From: Candidatus Desantisiibacteriota bacterium
GTDB taxonomy: Bacteria; JACRDZ01
DNA: 8,730 nt
NCBI GenBank assembly: GCA_016209155.1
Contig: JACQWU010000179.1
Location: 1 to 8,730 of the forward strand
Reading direction: 5' to 3'
Shown here piece by piece: positions 1-7,400 of this stretch; position 1 is the first letter of the stretch; each line of letters starts with the position of its first letter. Under the pieces are notes generated by a model. That model ran no database searches and had not been told where the DNA came from. It worked only from the letters and a program-made list of their open reading frames with translations. The translations under genes and the position numbers were made by a program.

Positions 1-24
1 AGAAAAGAATTAAAATAAATAACT

Positions 25-30
25 AAGGAA
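25..30 (+). promoter_or_regulatory. Shine-Dalgarno site of the metallophosphoesterase gene
   Basis: AAGGAA lies 5 bases before the ATG at 36. This spacing favours that ATG over the TTG immediately before it at 33. The 24 bases upstream are too few and too AT-rich to call a promoter. Confidence 0.65.
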
Positions 31-35
31 TTTTG

Positions 36-983
36 ATGATATATAAAAAACGATTCTTTTTTATGATTGTTTTTTTTTATGTGCAGATATTTATTCCTCA
101 AATAAAAATAGTATCCGCTGAGGATGTAAGCAGGTTTTCTTTTGCGGTCGTTGCCGATCCAAGGGATAGAGGGGATACATGGAAAAATGCCCTTATTGAA
201 ATACGTGATATGAAAACAAATCCCGACCCTAAATTTAATCCGGTTGAATTTATAATAGTTGCCGGAGATATTGATCCTCTTGAAACAAGATATAATGAAT
301 TTAAAGACATTTTTAATAATTTTAAAAAGATACAATTATTCCCGGTAATTGGCAATCATGAATTTGAGGATAATAAAAAGCATTATATCTATGCACGGGA
401 TATTATAATTCCAAATATTCACGGTCTTGTTCCAAGACACGATAAATCATGCGATTATTATTTCGATTATAAAAATGTTAGGATTATAGCAATTGACGGA
501 TACAGTGAGCTCGGGAAAGATGGTGTTATAAATAGCAGGGGTGTTGAATGGCTGGAACAGATTATTAAGTCAACGCCTTCCTCGGTTAATCATATTTTTA
601 TATCTTACCACAGTCCGGTTTTTCCGCGATTTAACCATACGGATTTTGAATCAATAAAAGAAAGAGAGGCTTTATGGAACATGCTGGTCAGATATAATGA
701 CCGGGTAAGAGCTGTGTTTAATGGGCATACACATTTTTATTATCGTATGCGTATTTTAAATCCCTCCGGCAGTAGTGTTAATGATCAAACCAGTTTTCCT
801 GATGAAGCAAATGGTATTTTTCAAGTTGATGCAGGTGCGGTTGGACGTGGAATACTAAGTACCATAGTGAAAGTGCAGGTAGACGGATCTGATTTATTTT
901 TTAGAGTTTTTCAAGCAGAAAACGGTACCGGTAAAATTTTTCGTTTGATAGATGAGTGGAATTTTAAAAGTTCAGATAAATAG
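36..983 (+). CDS. Secreted calcineurin-like metallophosphoesterase
   Basis: This 315-residue protein (ATG at 36, good ribosome site) is probably a phosphoesterase acting outside the cytoplasm; its substrate cannot be told. Residues 1-28 look like a signal peptide: KKR, then a hydrophobic phenylalanine-rich core, then a VSA-like cleavage site before E29. The fold is supported by the ordered metal-site motifs of the family: GD at 77-78, GNHE at 106-109, a YH at 191-192 and GHTH at 230-233. The first motif is unusual: where most members have D-x-H, this one has D41-P-R43, so one usual ligand is missing. The conserved SRGVEWLEQ segment (167-175) is also typical of the family. The gene converges on the chemosensory operon and is not part of it. 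The TAG stop lies inside a palindrome. Purple acid phosphatases, which use a lone Asp in motif I, are a possible relative, but the tyrosine of their GDxxY motif is absent. Confidence 0.82.
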   Translation: MIYKKRFFFMIVFFYVQIFIPQIKIVSAEDVSRFSFAVVADPRDRGDTWKNALIEIRDMKTNPDPKFNPVEFIIVAGDIDPLETRYNEFKDIFNNFKKIQLFPVIGNHEFEDNKKHYIYARDIIIPNIHGLVPRHDKSCDYYFDYKNVRIIAIDGYSELGKDGVINSRGVEWLEQIIKSTPSSVNHIFISYHSPVFPRFNHTDFESIKEREALWNMLVRYNDRVRAVFNGHTHFYYRMRILNPSGSSVNDQTSFPDEANGIFQVDAGAVGRGILSTIVKVQVDGSDLFFRVFQAENGTGKIFRLIDEWNFKSSDK

Positions 984-1050
984 ACTGAAGGTAGAAGACT
1001 TTTAGGTACAAATTATCTGTAATAACTAATATCCTTCAGCCTTCAGTCTA
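981..1050. repeat. Imperfect palindrome between convergent genes
   Basis: TAGACTGAAGG (981-991) is a perfect 11-base inverted match to CCTTCAGTCTA (1040-1050). After a 2x2 internal mismatch the pairing resumes with GAAG (994-997) against CTTC (1034-1037), leaving a loop of 36 bases. The first three bases are the TAG stop of the metallophosphoesterase gene. The right arm contains CCTTCAG twice in tandem (1033-1039 and 1040-1046), a 7-base period. It could form an mRNA hairpin at the convergent 3' ends, but no T-run follows on either strand, so I call it a repeat and not a terminator. Confidence 0.75.
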
Positions 1051-1067
1051 AACACCTGAATTTGGAA

Positions 1068-2552
1068 TTAACTTTCCTTTATTTTTTTTATATTATTTTT
1101 ACAAACTTGCACCAGTGTCTGTCTGCTCATTATCTCATCAAATCGGCTTTGCCCCTCTTTATTTTCATTTGTACTGCTATATTTAATAGCATTATTATAA
1201 GAAATTATTGATTTTTCTAATTCATCTATTTGAAAATAAAGATCTCCAAGGTAAAAATGTGCCAGAAAACAACAGGGATTAATGTAAATAACCTTTTCAA
1301 ACTGTATAATGGACTCACATATATTTCCATTATCTTTATAAATTACACCTAAAAAAAAGTATGATTCATAAAAAAGAGGATCAACTTCTTTTGCCTCAAG
1401 ACAAAGCTTTAAAGCTTCATCTGTTTTCCCGTTATTTAAAAATTCCTCTGCTTTTTTTAAAAGAAGTTCGGATTCTTCTCTAATACAATGCTTAAGTTTA
1501 GAAGGGGAAGTTATTTCTAATGATTGAATTTTCTCCTTTTCTTTATTTCTCCTCTTATCCTCAGAGTATTTTGACTTCGTTACATCCGCTTCAATGACAT
1601 TTTTTCTTCTTTCCGGAAGTTGAATAAGCCCGGACTTATCATCATCTTTTTCCCATGCTATATTCCTTTTAACTGTTATATTAAGCGTATCAGGTATTCC
1701 CTTGCGATAAAAAAATGCATTTTTGTATTCAACAAGGGTGAAGGATTCTTTACACTGATTTAAGGTCTCAGAATGGCCGATAAAAAGATATCCGCCTTCT
1801 AATAGACTATTATAAAAATTGTGAATAACTCTTTCAGTTGATTCATGTTTAAAATAAATAGTAACATTACGGCAAAAAATTATATCCCAGTTTTTCATTT
1901 CACTTAAAGGATAAGGGATTTCAATTAAATTAAAATATTTATATTCTACCAGCTTTTTTATATTTTCCTTTATTGCATAATTATTTTCATCTATTCTGTC
2001 AAAGCAGGATATCCGGTAATTTTCATTTACAAGGCGCATACTCCATTTTTGATAGACTCCTTTTTGTGCTAATTCTAACACATGCGGATTTACATCAGTC
2101 CCCAAAATATGGATATTCCAGTCTCTTATATCAAGAATTGTATGAATAAGTATCATTGCAATCGTATATGGTTCCTCCCCGCTGGAACATCCGGCCGCCC
2201 ATATATTAATTTTTTTATTTGCCCCTTTTTTTTTATTTAAAATCTCCGGAATAACAACATCCTGTAAAGCTTTAAATTGTGCCGGATTACGGAAAAAACA
2301 GGTTTCATTTATTGTGATTAAATTCAATAATTCCTTGAATTCAGTTTCACCGGCTGGATCATATTTTATGAAATTGTAATATTCAGAATAATCATTAAAT
2401 TTATTTTGCGTTATTCTGGCTAAAAGGCTTATACTTAGAGGATTGAATTTATTATCGTTTAGATAAATTCCGCTTTTTTCATAAATAAGATCTCGGAAAA
2501 GTTTTAATTGGGGTAAAGATAAGTTTTTATTTTTTATTCTTTGACTATACAT
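1068..2552 (-). CDS. cheR: CheR-type methyltransferase with C-terminal TPRs (WspC-like)
   Basis: It transfers methyl groups from S-adenosylmethionine to glutamates of chemoreceptors in the cytoplasm, raising receptor activity. The 494-residue protein has the CheR N-terminal helical domain (about 12-75), the NETCFFR motif (82-88), the SAM-binding loop around NIWAAGCSSGEEP (116-128) and CRNVTIYF (227-234, usually CRNVLIYF). A charged, lysine-rich linker (about 300-360) leads to roughly three tetratricopeptide repeats (361-460), for example SYFFLGVIYKDNGN and AHFYLGDLYFQIDELEKS. Plain CheR is about 280 residues; the TPR extension is characteristic of WspC and FrzF-type methyltransferases of alternative chemosensory pathways. 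The start at 2552 overlaps the end of the upstream GGDEF gene by 19 bases, suggesting translational coupling, with a moderate GGAAG ribosome site. It is the last gene of the operon, and the visible receptor has no C-terminal pentapeptide tether. Confidence 0.92.
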   Translation of the reverse strand: MYSQRIKNKNLSLPQLKLFRDLIYEKSGIYLNDNKFNPLSISLLARITQNKFNDYSEYYNFIKYDPAGETEFKELLNLITINETCFFRNPAQFKALQDVVIPEILNKKKGANKKINIWAAGCSSGEEPYTIAMILIHTILDIRDWNIHILGTDVNPHVLELAQKGVYQKWSMRLVNENYRISCFDRIDENNYAIKENIKKLVEYKYFNLIEIPYPLSEMKNWDIIFCRNVTIYFKHESTERVIHNFYNSLLEGGYLFIGHSETLNQCKESFTLVEYKNAFFYRKGIPDTLNITVKRNIAWEKDDDKSGLIQLPERRKNVIEADVTKSKYSEDKRRNKEKEKIQSLEITSPSKLKHCIREESELLLKKAEEFLNNGKTDEALKLCLEAKEVDPLFYESYFFLGVIYKDNGNICESIIQFEKVIYINPCCFLAHFYLGDLYFQIDELEKSIISYNNAIKYSSTNENKEGQSRFDEIMSRQTLVQVCKNNIKKIKES

Positions 2553-4000
2553 ATTCTATTTCTTCCGGATTTTTTCGCCTGATAAAGCGCTTCATCAACA
2601 GCTTTAATTATTTTTTCTCCGGTACTATCGACCAAATCTTTTTTGCAAATTCCAACTCCCAGACTAATGGTCAGGTGCAGCGGTTCTTTTTGCCCGGAAA
2701 AACAGAACTCTTCAACAGCTTTTCTTATTTTTTCAGCAACAACTGTTGCTCCATTTATATCAACTTCAGGTAAAATCACAATAAATTCTTCGTCGCCATA
2801 ACGAACGGCAATATCATTCTTTCGTATTTCCCTGCGAACTATTTCCGAAATTTCTTTTAAAACTATATCTCCCTGAATATGGCCGTAAGTATCATTTATT
2901 TTTTTAAAAAAATCAATATCAAACATTAAAAGTGACAATATTCGTTCATAACGCACCGCTCTATCTATTTCCTTCGGAAGAATCTGCAATAAATATCTTT
3001 TATTATATAATTTTGTCAATCCATCAGTTATTGACATATCCGCAATTTTTTTATATAACCTGGAATTATCCATTATAATTGAAGTTTGATTAACGATAGA
3101 ATCTAAAAGATTTCTGTCTTTATCAGTATATGCTTCGTCTTCTACACAACCGAGAAGTAAAACACCTATAGTATTGCCTCTGCCTGAAAGTTCTGAAATT
3201 AAAAATGAATTCAATTTTTTAGCTAAAAAAGGAGTCTCTTCTTTATCTTTTTTTTCAACCATCTGCACAGTCAGCTCATCTTTGGCTATCTTTATACCTG
3301 CTATTTTATTGAAATAGTCCAATATATTATCTATAATCATATTTTTATTTTCTTCTGACTGATTATATCCATGGTAAAGCAAAATATTTTTTTCTTCACC
3401 TAATAATATTGCTCCAATTTCAAACCGGATAATTTTCCGGAGCATATCAAATATCGAAAAAATTGTTTTTTCCTCATCGTATATAGTCCGTCCGATGTAA
3501 CTAATCTCATTTAAAACTGTTGATTCCAGCAATTTTTTATCGAGCAGATCATTTACTCTTGTGAAAATATCTGTTTGGCTGATTTTTATTTCTGCGGTTT
3601 TATTTATTACACTTTTTTTTTGTATATTTAAAAGTTTTTCAACAGTTTTTATCAGTTCAGGAGCTTTAAATCCTTTAATCAGGTCTTTTAATAAATATTC
3701 ATCCGCTCCTGTATGCTTTGCCCAAAATTTATCTATTGGTTTATCCTGAGCAGTAAGAATAATAATAGGGATATTTGAAGTTAGAACATCATCTTTTAAT
3801 AATCTGCAGGCCTGATAACCATTCATCTTCGGCATAAGTATATCCAATATTGCTAAATCCGGCATTACTGTATAGGCTTTTTCCACTGCTTCAATACCAT
3901 TTATAGCTGTAAAAACTTCATATCCTTCTTTTTCTAAAATGAATTTTACCATAGTAAGTATTGTTGCCACATCATCGGCAATAAGAATTTTCTTTCCCAT
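2534..4000 (-). CDS. REC-GAF-GGDEF response regulator, putative diguanylate cyclase (WspR-like)
   Basis: This is the likely output of the pathway: phosphorylation by CheA would activate synthesis of cyclic di-GMP from two GTP. Numbering from an ATG at 4012 (492 residues), a receiver domain occupies about 6-127 (acid pair D13/D14, phospho-acceptor D57, K109). A divergent GAF-like region covers about 165-318, and a GGDEF domain about 325-492 (DGLTKLYN at 330-337, DIDFFKKINDTYGH at 365-378). The signature reads GDEEF (406-410) instead of GG[D/E]EF, so the second glycine is aspartate; the inhibitory RxxD site (RKND, 397-400) is at the right spacing. Classical WspR has no GAF, so this may add a ligand input. 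The start at 4000 is preferred because AGGGAA lies just before it; 4012 would add four residues. The gene sits directly after cheB and overlaps cheR. Domain assignment is firm; whether the cyclase is active is uncertain. Confidence 0.9.
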   Translation of the reverse strand: MGKKILIADDVATILTMVKFILEKEGYEVFTAINGIEAVEKAYTVMPDLAILDILMPKMNGYQACRLLKDDVLTSNIPIIILTAQDKPIDKFWAKHTGADEYLLKDLIKGFKAPELIKTVEKLLNIQKKSVINKTAEIKISQTDIFTRVNDLLDKKLLESTVLNEISYIGRTIYDEEKTIFSIFDMLRKIIRFEIGAILLGEEKNILLYHGYNQSEENKNMIIDNILDYFNKIAGIKIAKDELTVQMVEKKDKEETPFLAKKLNSFLISELSGRGNTIGVLLLGCVEDEAYTDKDRNLLDSIVNQTSIIMDNSRLYKKIADMSITDGLTKLYNKRYLLQILPKEIDRAVRYERILSLLMFDIDFFKKINDTYGHIQGDIVLKEISEIVRREIRKNDIAVRYGDEEFIVILPEVDINGATVVAEKIRKAVEEFCFSGQKEPLHLTISLGVGICKKDLVDSTGEKIIKAVDEALYQAKKSGRNRICIVKE

Positions 4001-4003
4001 ATT

Positions 4004-4009
4004 TTCCCT
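4004..4009 (-). promoter_or_regulatory. Shine-Dalgarno site deciding the start of the GGDEF regulator
   Basis: On the minus strand AGGGAA precedes the ATG at 4000 by 3 bases (5 from the GGGA core). The alternative ATG at 4012 has only a weak GAAAG before it and would place this site inside the coding region. The shorter protein, starting MGKKILIADD, fits the usual receiver N-terminus. Confidence 0.6.
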
Positions 4010-4023
4010 CATGCTTTCAAATT

Positions 4024-5013
4024 TTACAAATATTTTATAATTGTTTCTGCTATTTTATCAAGAGGAACTATTTCATCGATAACACCGCGTTCGATAGCCA
4101 CTTTTGGCATACCAAATACGGCACAGGTTTCCTCATTTTGAGCTATGGTCTTACCGCCTTCTTTTTTTATGCACTCTATTCCACGCGCTCCGTCATCGCC
4201 CATCCCTGTCATAATAACTCCAATAGCGTTTTTCCCAAAATATTTTGCAATTGAAGGTAAAACTATATCTGCAGAAGGCTTGACTCCGCCAACCGGAGGA
4301 GAATCTTCATATTGAATTTGCCCTTTATTATTTATAATCATATGACAGGTATCAGGAGTAAAAAGAACCTCTCCGGGCTTAATCATATCTCCTTCCTGTG
4401 CCACTCTTATTTTTATTTTACTCATCGACTGCAGCCAGTCAGCTAATCCCTGAATAAAACCCTTACTCATATGCTGTACAATAACAACTCCGGCAGGTAA
4501 ATTTGGCCCTCCTGTAGATGCGGCTATTGCAACTACACGATTGCAAGCCCCTGATTGCTTCATCCCAAATTTAAAATTTTGTAATCTCATAATTGAGCTT
4601 TCTATCCCCGTGGTAATTTTTGCTTTAGATAGAATTTTTATTTTTTCAATTAAAATTTTTCCTATATTCGGATCGCTTGCAATCTTATATACAGGCGGTT
4701 TATTTATTAGATCCAATGCTCCGGCTTCCAGCGCTTTAAAAACCAGATCGGATTTAGGCGTATAACTTGCAGTAACTATTAAAATACGGGTGGGGCAAAT
4801 CCCCATAAGATGACGCACAGTTTGAAACCCATCCATATCAGGCATTCGTAGATCCATAAGAACAATATCGGGTTTTAGCTGGGGAATAATGTCAATAGCG
4901 CTTTTGCCTCCATTTGCCATACCAACAACCTTAATCTCAGGATCTTTTTCTATTACAACTTTGATTAATTCTCTTACAGTTTTCAAATCATCAACTATTA
5001 TAACTTTTATCAT
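4024..5013 (-). CDS. cheB: CheB receptor methylesterase/deamidase with a shortened catalytic domain (WspF-like)
   Basis: CheB removes methyl groups from receptor glutamates and so resets the pathway; phosphorylation of its receiver by CheA activates it. Residues 1-125 are a receiver domain (D8/D9, phospho-acceptor D54, K105). A linker leads to the methylesterase domain from about 159. Catalytic residues can be assigned as S166 (in AASTGGP), H181 (in VQHM) and D273 or D274 (in GMGDDGARG). The spacing from Ser to His is 15 residues, against 26 in E. coli CheB (S164 to H190). The segment that normally reads like xALxxVLxxLP after STGGP is absent, and STGGP runs directly into NLPAGVVIVQHM. The total of 329 residues is correspondingly short. 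The rest of the domain, including VGGVKPSADI, is ordinary. A strong AAGGAG site precedes the ATG. The identity is sure; enzymatic activity is doubtful. Confidence 0.92.
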   Translation of the reverse strand: MIKVIIVDDLKTVRELIKVVIEKDPEIKVVGMANGGKSAIDIIPQLKPDIVLMDLRMPDMDGFQTVRHLMGICPTRILIVTASYTPKSDLVFKALEAGALDLINKPPVYKIASDPNIGKILIEKIKILSKAKITTGIESSIMRLQNFKFGMKQSGACNRVVAIAASTGGPNLPAGVVIVQHMSKGFIQGLADWLQSMSKIKIRVAQEGDMIKPGEVLFTPDTCHMIINNKGQIQYEDSPPVGGVKPSADIVLPSIAKYFGKNAIGVIMTGMGDDGARGIECIKKEGGKTIAQNEETCAVFGMPKVAIERGVIDEIVPLDKIAETIIKYL

Positions 5014-5018
5014 ATAAA

Positions 5019-5024
5019 CTCCTT
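5019..5024 (-). promoter_or_regulatory. Shine-Dalgarno site of cheB
   Basis: AAGGAG on the minus strand, 5 bases before the ATG at 5013, is a near-consensus site. It lies about 11 bases beyond the palindrome that fills the rest of the cheA-cheB gap, so cheB can be translated independently of cheA. Confidence 0.7.
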
Positions 5025-5034
5025 ATTAAAAGAA

Positions 5035-5094
5035 GCAATGAGTGATGAGCAATGAGCAACGAGTTCAAAAAATACTCATTGCTCATCACTCATC
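5035..5094. repeat. Palindrome made of 7-base tandem units between cheA and cheB
   Basis: ATGAGTGATGAGCAATGAG (5038-5056) is a perfect 19-base inverted match to 5075-5093, with an 18-base loop. The left side is also a tandem array of 7-base units: GCAATGA, GTGATGA, GCAATGA, GCAACGA (5035-5062). The right side continues the same period in the opposite orientation. The right arm ends at 5093, the last base of the cheA TGA stop (read on the minus strand). A strong hairpin in the operon mRNA is expected. It could affect the cheA/cheB expression ratio or RNA stability, but there is no proper U-tract for an intrinsic terminator. Confidence 0.85.
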
Positions 5095-7378
5095 ACATAA
5101 TTAAAGAATTAATAATTTCCAGAAGATTTTGCTGATTAAATTCAGCTTTTGTAATATAAGCATTTGCTCCCACGCTGATACCTTTTTTCTTGTCTTCCTC
5201 ACTTCCCAGACTGGATACTATTACCACTGGAATTTTTTTATAATTTTCATCTGATTTTATCATTTTAACAAGTGTCAAACCATCCATTTCCGGCATTTGA
5301 ATATCGGTAATAACTAAATTAATATTTAATTTCGCCAACTGTTCTAAAGCATCCTTTCCGTTTTTAGCTAATACCACTTTGTATCCATAGGATTCAAGAA
5401 TAATTTTTTGCAATTGGCGAATAGTCAGTTGATCATCGACGACTAAAACAGAAGGAGCTTCAGCTTTAGTTTTTTTATCCGTTTTTTCCATTAAATTCCT
5501 GATTTCTTTCTCCCTGGCTTTAATCATGAGCTCAAACGGGCTTAAAATTAAATCAACCTCCCCGCTTCCTAAAATAGTTGCCCCGATAACAGCGCTTATA
5601 TTCTGCAGTTTGTCTTCAATACTTTTTACGACAACTTCATGCTCATCAACAAGCTCATCGACAACAAAAGCTATCCTTTTTTGTTCACTTCCAAGAATAA
5701 CAGCCGAGAGTATATCCGGTCTTCCTTCCTTTTGTTTCTTTTTTCTTATATTAAGAGTAATGTCCATCCATACCAGAGGAATAATGTGATCATGTACAGA
5801 AATTGCTTCTCTCCCTTCTATAGTATGAATATCTTCATATTTTATATTTATTGCTTCTTCCACATTTAGAGAAGGTATCCCCATAAGCTGCCCTTTGACC
5901 CTGACAATTAATATATTGGTAGTTGTTAAAGAAAGAGGAATCAGAAGTATAATATTTGTTCCGATTCCAGAGCTATCGGATTCAACATCTATTGATCCAT
6001 TTAATATTTTTATGTTGTGCAGTACAACATCCATTCCTACTCCGCGTCCTGAAAGTGAGGTGATAATATCTTTTGTGCTAAAACCGGGTTTAAATATTAG
6101 ATTTATTAAATCCTTTTTCTTGAGAGATTCAATGTCTTTTTCCGTATATATTTTTTTTTCTATTGTTTTCTTTTTTTTTTTTTTAATATTTATTTTTTCA
6201 ATATTTATTCCCTGCCCGTTATCAGAAATATTAATCTTTAATTGATTTCCCTGATAAGATACAGCCAATTTAATTTCCCCCGCTCCGGGTTTACCTTTTT
6301 TTATTCTCTCATCAGGCGCTTCGATGCCATGATCAATCGAATTTCTTATAATATGAATTAATGGATCGCGCAGATTTTCTATGATTTTTTTATCAACTTC
6401 TGTTTCCTCACCTTCTATAACCAAATTAATTTCCTTGCCAAACTGATTGGAAAGATCTCTTACCATCCGCGGGAAAGTTGAAAACAAAACAGAAATAGGC
6501 AGCATTCTTGTTCCCATTATTCTATTTTGATAATCACTAATAATAGTATTATGATGAGATATTGTCCGTGAATGGTTATGAAATAAATTATCAAATTGCT
6601 CTTTAAGCCCGAAAATGTTCTGGATATTTTTGTTTAATCGTAAATTTATATCACTCATCCCCTGATTGTTTATTAAAAAAAATTTATTCCGCCATTCTAA
6701 GGAAAATTTATGCCATTCCTGTATTTCTCTATAAAACGAGTCTTGTATTTTTTCCATATCTTTAATCTCTTTATTCATACAAATCCTGTCAATTATCATC
6801 TCACTTGCCAGATTCAAAAGATAATCTAATTTTTCAGTTTTAATCCTGATAGAATCCTGTCCCGGAGAATGAGCGGGACTTGCAGCGATAGCTGGAGAAA
6901 CTAATTCCTCGTTTTGTTTTTCGGGTTCCTTATCAGGTTTTTCTTTCTGCCGCGGTATCTTGCTGTCAGGTTTTGTATCCAGTGTGTCCAGCGGTTCTCC
7001 TTTAGCGATTTTGTCTAATTGTCCCATTATAGGAGTTATATCATAGTCAACAGTTTGTTTATTGATCACTGCCTTTAAAAGCAGATCTATAGCATCCACA
7101 CCTTTAAGGATGACATTAAGCATCGAGGCGGAAAAGGTGATTTTTTCTTCATTGATCAGCCTGACAATATCTTCCAATCGATGAGATAAGGTTTCAATGT
7201 TTTCAAATCCCATAACTTTAGAAAGACCTTTTAGATTATGAAGCCCGCGCATAACATCTGTCCAGCATTCCTTTTGCCCGGGATTTTTTTCTAAAGATAA
7301 AAGATTTGTATTCAGACCTTGAATTAATTCAAGGCTGTCTTCTTTTAAAGCTTCCAGAATAACATCTTGTTCGGACAT
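5093..7378 (-). CDS. cheA: Hybrid CheA histidine kinase with C-terminal receiver (WspE-like)
   Basis: The central kinase autophosphorylates on its HPt domain under receptor control and passes phosphate to receivers. In 761 residues from the ATG at 7378: HPt (about 1-125, phospho-His H47 in LHNLKG), a Pro/Lys/Glu linker (126-175) with no recognisable P2 domain, a long helical dimerisation region (about 178-300), ATPase (N box HIIRNSIDHGIE 342-353, DNGQGI 386-391, PGFST 431-435, GRGVGMD 444-450), CheW-like P5 (about 483-620) and receiver (643-761; D648/D649, D692, K744). The extended dimerisation region and TFPRMVRDL motif resemble WspE more than E. coli CheA. An A14 run encodes K399-K404 near the ATP lid. 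The start was chosen for its AAGGGA site and the MSEQDVILEAL N-terminus; a GTG at 7447 would read through a palindromic repeat. Only 74 bases separate it from the receptor gene. Confidence 0.93.
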   Translation of the reverse strand: MSEQDVILEALKEDSLELIQGLNTNLLSLEKNPGQKECWTDVMRGLHNLKGLSKVMGFENIETLSHRLEDIVRLINEEKITFSASMLNVILKGVDAIDLLLKAVINKQTVDYDITPIMGQLDKIAKGEPLDTLDTKPDSKIPRQKEKPDKEPEKQNEELVSPAIAASPAHSPGQDSIRIKTEKLDYLLNLASEMIIDRICMNKEIKDMEKIQDSFYREIQEWHKFSLEWRNKFFLINNQGMSDINLRLNKNIQNIFGLKEQFDNLFHNHSRTISHHNTIISDYQNRIMGTRMLPISVLFSTFPRMVRDLSNQFGKEINLVIEGEETEVDKKIIENLRDPLIHIIRNSIDHGIEAPDERIKKGKPGAGEIKLAVSYQGNQLKINISDNGQGINIEKINIKKKKKKTIEKKIYTEKDIESLKKKDLINLIFKPGFSTKDIITSLSGRGVGMDVVLHNIKILNGSIDVESDSSGIGTNIILLIPLSLTTTNILIVRVKGQLMGIPSLNVEEAINIKYEDIHTIEGREAISVHDHIIPLVWMDITLNIRKKKQKEGRPDILSAVILGSEQKRIAFVVDELVDEHEVVVKSIEDKLQNISAVIGATILGSGEVDLILSPFELMIKAREKEIRNLMEKTDKKTKAEAPSVLVVDDQLTIRQLQKIILESYGYKVVLAKNGKDALEQLAKLNINLVITDIQMPEMDGLTLVKMIKSDENYKKIPVVIVSSLGSEEDKKKGISVGANAYITKAEFNQQNLLEIINSLIM
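6171..6184 (-). repeat. A14 homopolymer inside the cheA ATPase coding region
   Basis: Fourteen consecutive A on the coding strand (T on +) encode lysines K399-K404 between the DNGQGI and PGFST motifs. A second run of nine A follows at 6151-6159. As written the frame stays open. Removing one A gives TAG at 6162-6160; adding one gives TGA at 6131-6129. It is a simple-sequence tract able to slip during replication or transcription. Confidence 0.85.
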
Positions 7379-7384
7379 GCTTTG

Positions 7385-7390
7385 TCCCTT
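7385..7390 (-). promoter_or_regulatory. Shine-Dalgarno site deciding the cheA start
   Basis: AAGGGA on the minus strand, 6 bases before the ATG at 7378. The upstream alternatives (GTG at 7447, ATG at 7426) lie within the palindrome and have no comparable site, so their codons are probably untranslated leader. Confidence 0.65.
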
Positions 7391-7400
7391 AAATTTATTT

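Noticed and set aside
98-355. Minus-strand open frame within the metallophosphoesterase gene
   Set aside because: It is antisense to a gene with a signal peptide and ordered metal motifs, and shows no domain.
981-1050. Bidirectional intrinsic terminator between the convergent genes
   Set aside because: The stem is good, but the loop is long and no T-run follows the stem on either strand, so it is recorded as a repeat.
2226-2234. T9 run in cheR as a second slippage switch
   Set aside because: Runs of this length are frequent in this AT-rich sequence, so alone it is not notable. Only the A14 tract in cheA stands out.
3561-3749. Open frames on the + strand inside the chemosensory genes (also 4541-4765, 5526-5869, 5895-6245, 7874-8326)
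   Set aside because: They are antisense shadows of strongly supported conserved genes, and their translations are low-complexity with no recognisable domain.
5035-5094. Terminator or attenuator after cheA
   Set aside because: The stem is strong, but the downstream bases (GCTTCTTTTAATAAGG) form only a weak, interrupted U-tract, and cheB belongs functionally with cheA.
5035-5094. CRISPR-like or attachment-site repeat
   Set aside because: The units are 7 bases long without spacers and there are no cas or integrase genes, so neither interpretation holds.
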